Assembly (NCBI RefSeq): GCF_000753735.1 | Contig: NZ_JPIN01000005.1 | Coordinates: 1 to 64,000 of the forward strand | DNA length: 64,000 bases | Source: Pseudidiomarina atlantica | GTDB lineage: Bacteria > Pseudomonadota > Gammaproteobacteria > Enterobacterales > Alteromonadaceae | Direction: 5' to 3' | Program-made: the position numbers and the translations under genes | Notes under the pieces: generated by a model | The model's database searches: none | Seen by the model: only the letters and a program-made list of their open reading frames with translations | What the model was told of the DNA's origin: nothing | In this document: positions 55,883-64,000 of the stretch, in pieces | How the letters are laid out: each line of letters begins with the position of its first letter | Numbering within the stretch: the first letter of the stretch is position 1

Positions 55883-56048
55883 AGCAGCCCTTATCGCATC
55901 CTTGGTTTCAATCTGGTTTTACACCGGTATGTAGATTAGATGCAATCATAACCGATCGGTTCTCGAAATGCAGACGTAAAAGGGAGCATTTAGACGATTT
56001 GTCACAAATTTTACCGCTTCTACGCTAGGGAAAATTAGCCGATTCGGG

Positions 56049-56054
56049 TACAAT
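56049..56054 (+). promoter_or_regulatory. Candidate -10 element of the mla operon
   Basis: TACAAT lies 32 nt before the mlaF ATG. No good -35 hexamer stands at 16-18 nt, so the call is weak. With a start near 56061 the in-frame GTG at 56065 would be almost leaderless, which favours ATG 56086. Confidence 0.35.
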
Positions 56055-56085
56055 ATGTGGTCTTGTGAATAGGAATGAGCCAGTT

Positions 56086-56913
56086 ATGACAAGCGCGAAA
56101 GCAGACGATCTCGTCGTCATTGAAAATCTGGATTTTGCTCACGGGTACGGTGCACACCAAGTTTACAAAGGGTTAAACCTACGTGTGCCGCGCGGCAAAA
56201 TAACTGCCGTGATGGGGCCCAGTGGTATTGGTAAAACCACATTATTGCGGCTGATCGGTGGTCAATTGAAGCCACAGGCAGGGCGTATAGAGTTTGCCGG
56301 ACACAATATTCCTGAACTCTCGCGTAGCGCTTTATACGAACAGCGCAAACGCATGAGCATGCTGTTCCAAAGTGGTGCACTGTTCACTGACATGTCGGTC
56401 TACGACAATATCGCTTTTCCGCTCCGTGAACACAGCAACTTACCCGAAGAAATTATCGAAACCATTGTTTTGATGAAGCTTGAAGCGGTGGGCTTGCGAG
56501 GCGCTCGGCACTTGATGCCATCGGAGCTATCTGGCGGTATGGCGCGCCGCGCAGCGTTGGCGCGTGCGATTGCACTTGACCCTGAACTTATCATGTACGA
56601 TGAGCCTTTTGCGGGACAAGATCCTATTTCGATGGGGGTCATTGTGCGTTTGATTAAGTCGCTCAACAATTCGCTGGGGTTGACGAGTATCGTGGTGACA
56701 CACGACGTTACTGAAGTAATGACCATTGCCGATTACGTCAATATCATTGCCGATAAGAAGGTTGTTGCGCAAGGTTCTCCAGCCGAATTAGAAGCTTCAG
56801 ACGACCCGCTAGTGAATCAGTTCCTAGCAGGTGAAGCAGACGGTCCAGTGCCATTTCACTACGCGGCACCGAGTTTGGCAGAAGATATTTTAGGAGACCG
56901 AAATGCTCGATAG
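56086..56913 (+). CDS. mlaF: Phospholipid transport ATPase MlaF
   Basis: MlaF is the ATPase of the MlaFEDB complex that keeps outer-membrane lipid asymmetry. The 275-aa protein has Walker [10 protein letters not shown], signature [15 protein letters not shown] and Walker [16 protein letters not shown] 56086 gives near the E. coli length (269 aa); GTG 56065 would add seven residues. AGGAA at 56071-56075 is somewhat far. It overlaps mlaE by 11 nt. Confidence 0.95.
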   Translation: MTSAKADDLVVIENLDFAHGYGAHQVYKGLNLRVPRGKITAVMGPSGIGKTTLLRLIGGQLKPQAGRIEFAGHNIPELSRSALYEQRKRMSMLFQSGALFTDMSVYDNIAFPLREHSNLPEEIIETIVLMKLEAVGLRGARHLMPSELSGGMARRAALARAIALDPELIMYDEPFAGQDPISMGVIVRLIKSLNNSLGLTSIVVTHDVTEVMTIADYVNIIADKKVVAQGSPAELEASDDPLVNQFLAGEADGPVPFHYAAPSLAEDILGDRNAR

Positions 56914-57679
56914 GATTGCCGCGCTTGGTAAAGCGGTACTCGACAGCATTGCTGGCGCCGGTAAGGCATTGTTTATGCTGACGCGCGCATTAGTTGGCAA
57001 ACCGCAATTGCGTAAATCATGGCCGTTGCTGATGCAGCAAATGTATTCAGTAGGCGTACTGTCACTATTGATTATCATTGTCAGTGGGCTTTTTATCGGC
57101 ATGGTATTGGGATTACAGGGATACACCATTTTGGTCGATTTTGGCGCTGAACAAAGCCTTGGACCCATGGTGGCACTGTCGTTACTGCGCGAACTGGGGC
57201 CGGTGGTCACCGCCTTGTTGTTTGCTGGTCGAGCGGGCTCTGCCTTGACCGCCGAAATTGGCCTGATGAAAGCAACTGAGCAATTATCAAGCCTTGAAAT
57301 GATGGCGGTAGATCCGCTGCGCCGCGTCATTTCACCGCGCTTCTGGGCCGGTTTCTACAGTATGCCGCTGCTAGCAATGATATTTTCTGCAGTAGGTATT
57401 TATGGTGGTTACCTAGTTGGCGTGCAATGGTTAGGCGTCGATGATGGCGCGTTTTGGTCGGTGATGCAGGCGAACGTTGAATGGGGTCAGGATATTATGA
57501 ATGGCCTGATCAAAAGTTTAGTGTTCGCTTTCGTTGTCACTTGGATTGCGCTGCATAAAGGCTATCACTGCGTGCCAACCTCAGTTGGTATCAGCCGTGC
57601 CACCACTTCGACCGTAGTTACCGCATCGCTTGCGGTACTCGGATTGGATTTTGTTCTTACAGCACTGATGTTTGGGTAA
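56903..57679 (+). CDS. mlaE: Phospholipid transport permease MlaE
   Basis: The 258-aa permease has an amphipathic N-terminal helix and five TMs, with the family segment [30 protein letters not shown] precedes the ATG. It pairs with MlaF and MlaD in the inner membrane. Confidence 0.96.
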   Translation: MLDRIAALGKAVLDSIAGAGKALFMLTRALVGKPQLRKSWPLLMQQMYSVGVLSLLIIIVSGLFIGMVLGLQGYTILVDFGAEQSLGPMVALSLLRELGPVVTALLFAGRAGSALTAEIGLMKATEQLSSLEMMAVDPLRRVISPRFWAGFYSMPLLAMIFSAVGIYGGYLVGVQWLGVDDGAFWSVMQANVEWGQDIMNGLIKSLVFAFVVTWIALHKGYHCVPTSVGISRATTSTVVTASLAVLGLDFVLTALMFG

Positions 57680-57685
57680 CTCATT

Positions 57686-58153
57686 ATGGAATCAAGAAAT
57701 ACGCAATTAGCTGTTGGTTTGTTTGTGATTATTGGTGTTCTCGCTGTGCTATTCCTCGGCTTAAGAGCGGCAAATACAAGCGTAGGCGGCAATGGTGAAA
57801 CCTATAAGCTGTACGCGAAGTTCGACAACATTGGTGGTTTAAAAGAGCGTTCACCGGTCAAAGTTGGCGGTGTTGTGGTCGGACGCGTAAGCAAAATTAG
57901 CTTAGATGGCGACTACTATGAGCCATTGGTCGAAATGACGATCAGCAGTGAATACAATGAATTTTCTGACACTTCGTCGGTCTCAATTTTAACCTCAGGG
58001 TTGTTGGGTGAGCAGTATATCGGCCTCAGCCCAGGATTTATTGACGATACAGTTGAAATGTTAGAGGACGGTGATTATATCCACGATACGAAATCAGCTT
58101 TGGTGTTGGAGGATCTCATCGGTCAGTTCCTATTTAGCCAAGGTAATGACTAA
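57686..58153 (+). CDS. mlaD: MCE-domain lipid-binding protein MlaD
   Basis: The 155-aa bitopic protein has one TM (about 8-27) and an MCE domain (about 38-116, ending GLLGEQYIGLSPG), plus a short C-terminal helix. It forms the hexameric ring that hands lipid between MlaE and MlaC. E. coli MlaD is somewhat longer (183 aa). Confidence 0.96.
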   Translation: MESRNTQLAVGLFVIIGVLAVLFLGLRAANTSVGGNGETYKLYAKFDNIGGLKERSPVKVGGVVVGRVSKISLDGDYYEPLVEMTISSEYNEFSDTSSVSILTSGLLGEQYIGLSPGFIDDTVEMLEDGDYIHDTKSALVLEDLIGQFLFSQGND

Positions 58154-58164
58154 GGAGTCGTAGT

Positions 58165-58824
58165 ATGAAAACCTTGTATGCAATCTTGATGACAGCGTTG
58201 TTGGTGGTCACTGGAACTGCCGATGCGAATAGCGAGGTGATACGTGATGAAAATCCGTACGCATTGCTGGAACGCGTTGCGAACAAAACCGCTGAACGGA
58301 TCAGTGCAGATCGTAGCAAGATTAACGAAGATTTGGATTACTTGCGGGTCATTATCCGCGAAGAGTTGATGCCGTACGTTGACTCTACCTATGCAGCAAA
58401 GCGTGTACTTGGGCGTAATCTTAAAGATACGACCGAAGAGCAGCGCCGTCAGTTTTATGCGGTCTTTCGTGAATACTTGGTCGCCACCTATGGTCGTGCC
58501 TTTACCCAGTATGATGAAACTAAACATCAGTTCCAGTTTGAACAAGCGCGTGAACTAGGTCCAGAAGACCGCATGGTTGAGGTCAATACCCGTCTTATCG
58601 AAGAAGATGGCCGTCCGCCGATTCGTATGGACTTTAAACTGCGCTACGACAAAGATGAGCGTTTGTGGAAAGCATATGACTTAGTCGTTGAAGGCGTCAG
58701 CTTGCTGAATAGTAAAGCAGCAGAAATTTCGTCGGTGATTCGTAGCCGCGGTATTGACGGTACTATCGAATTGCTCGAGGAAAAAGCAAATGAACCGATC
58801 CAGCCTTATTCAGAAGAAGGTTAA
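58165..58824 (+). CDS. mlaC: Periplasmic phospholipid shuttle MlaC
   Basis: The 219-aa protein has a signal peptide (about 1-21) and the Ttg2D/MlaC fold, with the family segment QRRQFYAVFREYLVATYGRAF. It carries phospholipid between the outer-membrane MlaA and MlaFEDB. AAGGAG precedes the ATG. Confidence 0.95.
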   Translation: MKTLYAILMTALLVVTGTADANSEVIRDENPYALLERVANKTAERISADRSKINEDLDYLRVIIREELMPYVDSTYAAKRVLGRNLKDTTEEQRRQFYAVFREYLVATYGRAFTQYDETKHQFQFEQARELGPEDRMVEVNTRLIEEDGRPPIRMDFKLRYDKDERLWKAYDLVVEGVSLLNSKAAEISSVIRSRGIDGTIELLEEKANEPIQPYSEEG

Positions 58825-58827
58825 GTC

Positions 58828-59127
58828 ATGTCGGCCTCGATAGCTTGGTCATTAGAAAACGGTCAGCTCGTCTTTAAAGGCGAGTTGACGCGTGCTACGG
58901 TACCGCAAGTATGGTCAGCGCGCGGACAGTGGCAGGCGGACTCCAAAGAGCGCTTAGTTGTCGATCTGGCCGCCGTTGAGCATGTGGATTCCGCGGGCGT
59001 CGCCATGTTATTGCAATTAAAACGTCTGCTAGCAGCACAACAGCGGGAACTTTCGCTGACCCAACCGAGTCAGCAATTTAAAGCCATTGCCGACGTCAGT
59101 GGCGCTACTGAACTTTTAAATCTCTAA
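58828..59127 (+). CDS. mlaB: STAS-domain protein MlaB
   Basis: The 99-aa STAS protein has VDLAAVEHVDSAGVAMLLQL, with the conserved Asp-Ser-Ala-Gly loop. MlaB binds MlaF and is needed for ATPase complex stability. It lies 3 nt after mlaC. Confidence 0.92.
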   Translation: MSASIAWSLENGQLVFKGELTRATVPQVWSARGQWQADSKERLVVDLAAVEHVDSAGVAMLLQLKRLLAAQQRELSLTQPSQQFKAIADVSGATELLNL

Positions 59128-59143
59128 CAATAGAACCCAATTG

Positions 59144-59401
59144 ATGACAACCGACGATATAAAAGATCTTCTTTCAGCCGCACTTGAACTCGATGAACTT
59201 ATCGTTAAGGTCGATGGTAGTCATGCTTCCATCACCGCAGTTAGCGAACAATTCAGTGACCTGAGTCGCGTAAAGAAACAGCAAATTATTTATGCACCAT
59301 TGAAAGATTTGATTGCTAGTGGTGAACTACACGCTGTATCTATTAAAGCTTACACCCCGACTGAATGGCAGCGCGAGAAGAAGCTCGCGATGCTCAGCTA
59401 A
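59144..59401 (+). CDS. ibaG: BolA-family iron-sulfur protein IbaG
   Basis: The 85-aa BolA-like protein has the KVDGSHASITAV strand with the conserved His and the helix DLSRVKKQQIIYAPL. IbaG interacts with monothiol glutaredoxin and lies between mla and murA in E. coli too. ATG 59144 is preferred over TTG 59141; the ribosome site is weak, so coupling to mlaB is likely. Confidence 0.92.
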   Translation: MTTDDIKDLLSAALELDELIVKVDGSHASITAVSEQFSDLSRVKKQQIIYAPLKDLIASGELHAVSIKAYTPTEWQREKKLAMLS

Positions 59402-59410
59402 CACGAGTAG

Positions 59411-60673
<1,263 letters not shown>

Positions 60674-60682
60674 GATAATTGC

Positions 60683-61744
60683 TTAGTTTGGCAGCTTGCC
60701 AATAGTGACCGTGGTGGTGAGTTCCTCATCACCACGGAAGAAGGTTACCGTCAACTCCACGCCAGGCTTAGTATTGGAAATCAAAGCGAGTCCATCGGCG
60801 GCGGAGGTAATAGGTTCACCGGCAATATCGACGATGTAATCGTTGGGTTGCAAACCAGCTTGCGCAGCTGGGCTGCCGTCGTCAACGCCCGTTAGGAAAA
60901 TACCAGGGCGTTGATAGTTGCGTGAGTTGGGCACCGAATCGCTGGTTTGTATGCCCAGATAGCCACGCACTACCTCACCTTCCTCAATTAAGGTCCGCAT
61001 AATACTTTTGGCAAGGGTATAGGGCACTGCAAAATAGATACCCTCGACGCCCTGACCCGCGGGGCCACGGAATTGCGCGTTATTGATGCCTACCAAATAG
61101 CCTTGGCTATTAACCAAGGCACCGCCCGACGCTCCTTCGTTAATCACTGCATCCATTTGCAGCAAATCCGCATGACTATTGATCACACCCATACGACCAC
61201 CGGTTGCACTGACAATGCCTTGGGTGATGGTTTGTCCTAGATTGAGCGGATTACCAATCGCGAGTACCACGTCACCCACCCGGGTGCGGAGTTCATCGTT
61301 TTGCGGAATCACCGGCAGGTTATCAAGTTCTACGCGTAACACCGCCAAGTCAGTTACGTTATCGATACCAATCACTTGGGCACTGGTTTGACGGCCGTCT
61401 TGTAAGGCAATTTGCACGCTACTGACGTTGGCGACCACATGCGCAGCAGTGATAATGTGTCCCACGTTGTCCATGATGACGCCAGAACCTAAGCGTAATA
61501 CTGAATTATTACGACGGTTGTAGTAGGAGCCGCGCTGTTCGCTCATGCTATAGATATTGACTACCGCTGGTGCGGCACGATTTACGGCGGTGGCAAAACT
61601 GAAGGCTTCATCGGGTTGTTGGCGTTTGGCTTGCCATGCTTCTAATAAGGGCAGTGCCCAAATGACTAACGCAGCAACGACGATACCAAGCAGTACCGAG
61701 CGTAAAATATAACTAAGCCAACTCTTAGCAGTTGCTGCATTCAT
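60683..61744 (-). CDS. degS: Membrane-anchored serine protease DegS
   Basis: DegS starts the sigma-E envelope stress cascade by cutting RseA. The 353-aa protein has an N-terminal TM anchor (about 13-32), a trypsin-like domain with triad His102 (TAAHVV), Asp132 (TDLAVLRV) and Ser206, and one PDZ domain (about 258-350). The motif before the catalytic Ser is EGASGGAL, where the family usually has GNSGGAL. It follows degQ and has its own candidate promoter. Confidence 0.95.
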   Translation of the reverse strand: MNAATAKSWLSYILRSVLLGIVVAALVIWALPLLEAWQAKRQQPDEAFSFATAVNRAAPAVVNIYSMSEQRGSYYNRRNNSVLRLGSGVIMDNVGHIITAAHVVANVSSVQIALQDGRQTSAQVIGIDNVTDLAVLRVELDNLPVIPQNDELRTRVGDVVLAIGNPLNLGQTITQGIVSATGGRMGVINSHADLLQMDAVINEGASGGALVNSQGYLVGINNAQFRGPAGQGVEGIYFAVPYTLAKSIMRTLIEEGEVVRGYLGIQTSDSVPNSRNYQRPGIFLTGVDDGSPAAQAGLQPNDYIVDIAGEPITSAADGLALISNTKPGVELTVTFFRGDEELTTTVTIGKLPN

Positions 61745-61792
61745 GAAATGTCGTTCCCTGTAGTGTCAGTCTATGATTGTTATTGTTGCCCT

Positions 61793-61801
61793 AGCATAGC
61801 A
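61793..61801 (-). promoter_or_regulatory. Extended -10 promoter of degS
   Basis: On the minus strand TGC plus TATGCT forms an extended -10 about 50 nt before the degS ATG and right after the degQ terminator. No strong -35 is visible. Confidence 0.35.
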
Positions 61802-61808
61802 CTTCTTG

Positions 61809-61840
61809 TAAAAAGAAGGCAGCCTTTAGGGGCTGCCTTC
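61809..61840 (-). terminator. Rho-independent terminator of degQ
   Basis: GAAGGCAGCC (61815-61824) pairs perfectly with GGCTGCCTTC (61831-61840) around a 6-nt loop. On the minus strand a T run (from the A run at 61810-61814) follows the stem. Confidence 0.88.
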
Positions 61841-61871
61841 AGAGTGTGCGCTGTGTGTAAGTGTTGGCTGC

Positions 61872-63218
61872 CTAACCGCCGCGCAATACTAAATACAGTG
61901 AAGAATTACCGCGGCGAATGTTGAGCGCGACAACGCCTTGTGCACTATCTAAAACGTTGCGTAATTCACTTACAGTACTCACTGGTTGGCGGTTAACTGC
62001 GACGATAACATCGTCTTTACGCAAGCCATAACGAGCCGCCATAGAGCCTTCTTCCAGTTCCGTGATCGCCAAGCCACCTTCACTTGCTGGGGCTAGCGTT
62101 GCACCTTGCAAGGCTGGGTGCAAATTCGCGGCTTCAACTGCTTGCTCGTCAGCAGTCAAGGTCACCTCAAAAGTACGCTCTTCACCATCACGCAAGACTG
62201 TAATTTCAATAGGTTTGCCAACGCCCATGGTTTTAATGCGAGCTGATAAATCACCGAAGTTACGGATTTTTTCACCGTTAACGGCGGTAATCACGTCGCC
62301 TGACAATAGACCGGCTTCGGCTGCAGCACTGTCTGGTACTACTTCGGCGACAAAGGCACCTTGGTTCGCTTTTAGATTCAGTGCTTCGGCAATATCGGCG
62401 GTTAAATCATTACCGCGGACACCAAGCACGCCACGGCGCACTTCACCAAATTCGATCAGTTGCTGTACGAGCGCTTCCATCATGTCAGATGGAATGGCAA
62501 AACCGATACCAATGTTGCCGCCGTTAGGGCCCAAAATAGCAGTGTTAATACCGATGAGTTTGCCATCCAAAGTCACCAAGGCTCCACCGGAGTTACCGCT
62601 GTTGATGGCGGCATCCGTTTGAATAAAGTTTTCGATTTCTTCGATGCCGAGACCGCTGCGCCCCAGCGCACTGACAATCCCTGAAGTAACGGTTTGACCT
62701 AGACCAAAGGGGTTGCCAATCGCCACGACAAAATCACCGACACGTAAATCAGCAGAACTGCCAATTTCGATATCGGTCAGGCCTTCGCCGTCTTTAATCT
62801 TGAGCAGGGCGATATCAGAATTTGCATCCGTACCAATGACTTCAGCATCGAACTGTTCACCGTCTTTGAGGGTGACAAGAATTTCGCTGGCACCATCGAT
62901 AACGTGATTATTGGTGACCACATAGCCTTTCTCAGCGTCAATAATGACACCAGAGCCTAAGCCACGGAATGGGCGTTCTTGCACTTGCTCTTGCGGACCA
63001 TTGGGGCCAAAGAAAAAGCGGAACATATCGGGAATACGTTGACGAACTTCGCGGCTGCCTTTGACCGAAATATTGACAACCGCAGGGGTGACTTCCTCCA
63101 ACATCGGCGCCAGAGTTGGCGTTTCATCTTTATTGTTGAAGAACGGGATATTTGCTTGCGCTGTGCCCAGCGTTAGCAAACTCGTTAAAGTAAGGACTGC
63201 AAATAGCTTTAATTTCAT
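61872..63218 (-). CDS. degQ: Periplasmic serine protease DegQ
   Basis: The 448-aa HtrA-family protease has a signal peptide (about 1-22), a protease domain with His105 (TNNHVI), Asp135 (NSDIALLKI) and Ser210 (GNSGGAL), and two PDZ domains (about 255-345 and 360-448). It works as a chaperone-protease in periplasmic quality control. The short LA loop and degS next to it favour DegQ over DegP. Confidence 0.94.
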   Translation of the reverse strand: MKLKLFAVLTLTSLLTLGTAQANIPFFNNKDETPTLAPMLEEVTPAVVNISVKGSREVRQRIPDMFRFFFGPNGPQEQVQERPFRGLGSGVIIDAEKGYVVTNNHVIDGASEILVTLKDGEQFDAEVIGTDANSDIALLKIKDGEGLTDIEIGSSADLRVGDFVVAIGNPFGLGQTVTSGIVSALGRSGLGIEEIENFIQTDAAINSGNSGGALVTLDGKLIGINTAILGPNGGNIGIGFAIPSDMMEALVQQLIEFGEVRRGVLGVRGNDLTADIAEALNLKANQGAFVAEVVPDSAAAEAGLLSGDVITAVNGEKIRNFGDLSARIKTMGVGKPIEITVLRDGEERTFEVTLTADEQAVEAANLHPALQGATLAPASEGGLAITELEEGSMAARYGLRKDDVIVAVNRQPVSTVSELRNVLDSAQGVVALNIRRGNSSLYLVLRGG

Positions 63219-63260
63219 AGGGTACGGACTCCTTTAATCAACACGCCCTTGCGTTCAAGT

Positions 63261-63288
63261 AAAGACCTACCCTATGGAAATAAGTTCA
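63261..63288 (-). promoter_or_regulatory. Candidate sigma-E-type promoter of degQ
   Basis: On the minus strand TGAACTT (63288-63282), a 16-nt spacer and TCTTT (63265-63261) resemble the sigma-E pattern GGAACTT-N16-TCnAA. The -35 matches 6 of 7, the -10 only partly. It lies 43 nt before the degQ ATG. No sigma-70 pair is better. Confidence 0.35.
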
Positions 63289-63301
63289 GCTTCGAGTTGT
63301 T

Positions 63302-63739
63302 TCAAGATGTTTTTTCATTGGAAGACGAAAAAAGTCCACTTTTCTTGTCAGAGTAATCACGCGGTGGCTCTTGCGCGGTTTCTTTTTCTTTCACGTTGGA
63401 GTCCTTTTGCAACTGGCTCGCCATTCGCAATTGACGCATGGTGTCTTCAGCAAAAAACGGCAAGCTTGGCTGTGCTTGCTCTTGCTGCAGCAATTCAGAA
63501 CTGTGTTGCAAATAGGCTTTGAGCTTTTCTTGAGTTTCTTCGAGTTGCTCGACTAATGCACTAGCAGTGGCAAAGTGTTCAGCAACTTCTTGTTGATAGT
63601 GCGCCAGCTGTTCGCGGCTTTGTTGAACTTCTTGGTTCAAACGCGCTTCATCTGAGTGCTCCTTCAACCAGTAACGGGCAATGAAAAAGCCAACAATAGC
63701 TCCTGCTAATACCAGTAGAATGCCGATCAATGCACTCAT
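63302..63739 (-). CDS. zapG: DUF1043 cell-division protein ZapG (YhcB)
   Basis: The 145-aa protein has one N-terminal TM (about 4-23), a coiled coil (about 25-90) and a charged disordered tail. YhcB/ZapG links division and wall synthesis in E. coli. It is divergent from zapE, as yhcB and yhcM are in E. coli. The 78-nt gap should hold both promoters. Confidence 0.92.
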   Translation of the reverse strand: MSALIGILLVLAGAIVGFFIARYWLKEHSDEARLNQEVQQSREQLAHYQQEVAEHFATASALVEQLEETQEKLKAYLQHSSELLQQEQAQPSLPFFAEDTMRQLRMASQLQKDSNVKEKETAQEPPRDYSDKKSGLFSSSNEKTS

Positions 63740-63817
63740 AGAAAAACTCCTTAAAAACGCGGTTCACATGATAAACTAGTCCCCCATAGCATAATCTAGA
63801 ATAGGGTCGAAGTGGTA

Positions 63818-64000
63818 GTGACAAACCAAAACATTACCCCATTGCAAAAATACGAGGCGGATTTAGCAAGTGGTGGTTTTACGCCGGATGCGGCACAACG
63901 CCGCGCTGTAGAAGCATTACAAAGGTTATACGACGACCTATTAAGGTTTCGCCAGCAGCAGCAAGGCGGCTTGCTGAATCGCATCAAAACATGGTTCGGA
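63818..64000 (+). CDS. zapE: Cell-division ATPase ZapE, N-terminal part (cut by window end)
   Basis: Sixty-one codons run to the window end without a stop. The product (TPLQKYEADLASGGFTPD, then AAQRRAVEALQRLYDDLL) matches the start of YhcM/ZapE, an AFG1-type ATPase acting on the Z ring, before its P-loop. The start is GTG 63818 or GTG 63812 in the same frame; AGGG at 63803-63806 fits 63812 slightly better in spacing. Confidence 0.85.
   Translation, partial: MTNQNITPLQKYEADLASGGFTPDAAQRRAVEALQRLYDDLLRFRQQQQGGLLNRIKTWFG

Noticed and set aside
56065-56085. GTG 56065 as the mlaF start
   Set aside because: It would lie only a few bases from the expected transcription start and adds seven residues absent from the usual family start; ATG 56086 is preferred.

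Overview
The window looks like a chromosomal segment of a free-living, probably marine, gammaproteobacterium of the order Alteromonadales. Gene content and order fit the Idiomarinaceae and related families best, but the genus is an inference from memory of gene neighbourhoods, not a search result. Nearly all of it is core housekeeping and envelope DNA of medium GC. I see no rRNA or tRNA gene, phage, insertion sequence or CRISPR array.

Layout. 1-2 kb: an orphan periplasmic binding protein converges on glutaminase glsA. 2-7 kb: uvrA, a YajR-like MFS transporter and ssb. 6.9-10.2 kb: a binding-protein lipoprotein overlaps a PAS-GGDEF-EAL membrane sensor by 4 nt, probably a ligand-sensing c-di-GMP module. 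10.3-12.2 kb: an AT-richer islet with two unrecognised genes, one for a secreted Cys-rich protein and one for a membrane protein. 12.2-17.6 kb: add, tdk, a GAF/PAS diguanylate cyclase and pyrC.

17.8-35.1 kb: a mannose-sensitive-haemagglutinin (MSHA) type IV pilus locus. It has mshI, a PilN-like gene, mshJ, K, L, M, N, E, G and three tandem prepilin genes on the plus strand. A minus-strand block of mshD, O, P and Q-like genes follows, then a separate plus-strand mshC-like prepilin gene. The ATPase MshE has an N-terminal c-di-GMP-binding signature, so the two c-di-GMP enzymes nearby could control the pilus. 35.2-47.8 kb: mreBCD, maf, rng, yhdP, a nitrilase gene, tldD, darP and pmbA. 47.8-55.9 kb, minus strand: the rpoN/Ntr-PTS and LPS cluster, transcribed kdsD-kdsC-lptC-lptA-lptB-rpoN-hpf-ptsN-rapZ-npr-mgtE. 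56-60.7 kb: divergent mlaFEDCB, ibaG, murA. 60.7-64 kb: degS, degQ and zapG on the minus strand, and the start of zapE.

The genes serve envelope construction (Mre, Lpt, Kds, Mla, MurA, YhdP), periplasmic proteolysis (DegS, DegQ), nucleotide salvage and synthesis (Add, Tdk, PyrC), DNA repair (UvrA, SSB) and surface attachment under c-di-GMP (MSHA). The least explained parts are the binding-protein/GGDEF-EAL pair, the AT-rich islet, the rearranged MSHA minor-pilin block with an unusual MshQ, a hairpin that buries the mgtE ribosome site, a heptamer repeat family placed after two terminators, and a yhdP tail written over the start of the next gene.
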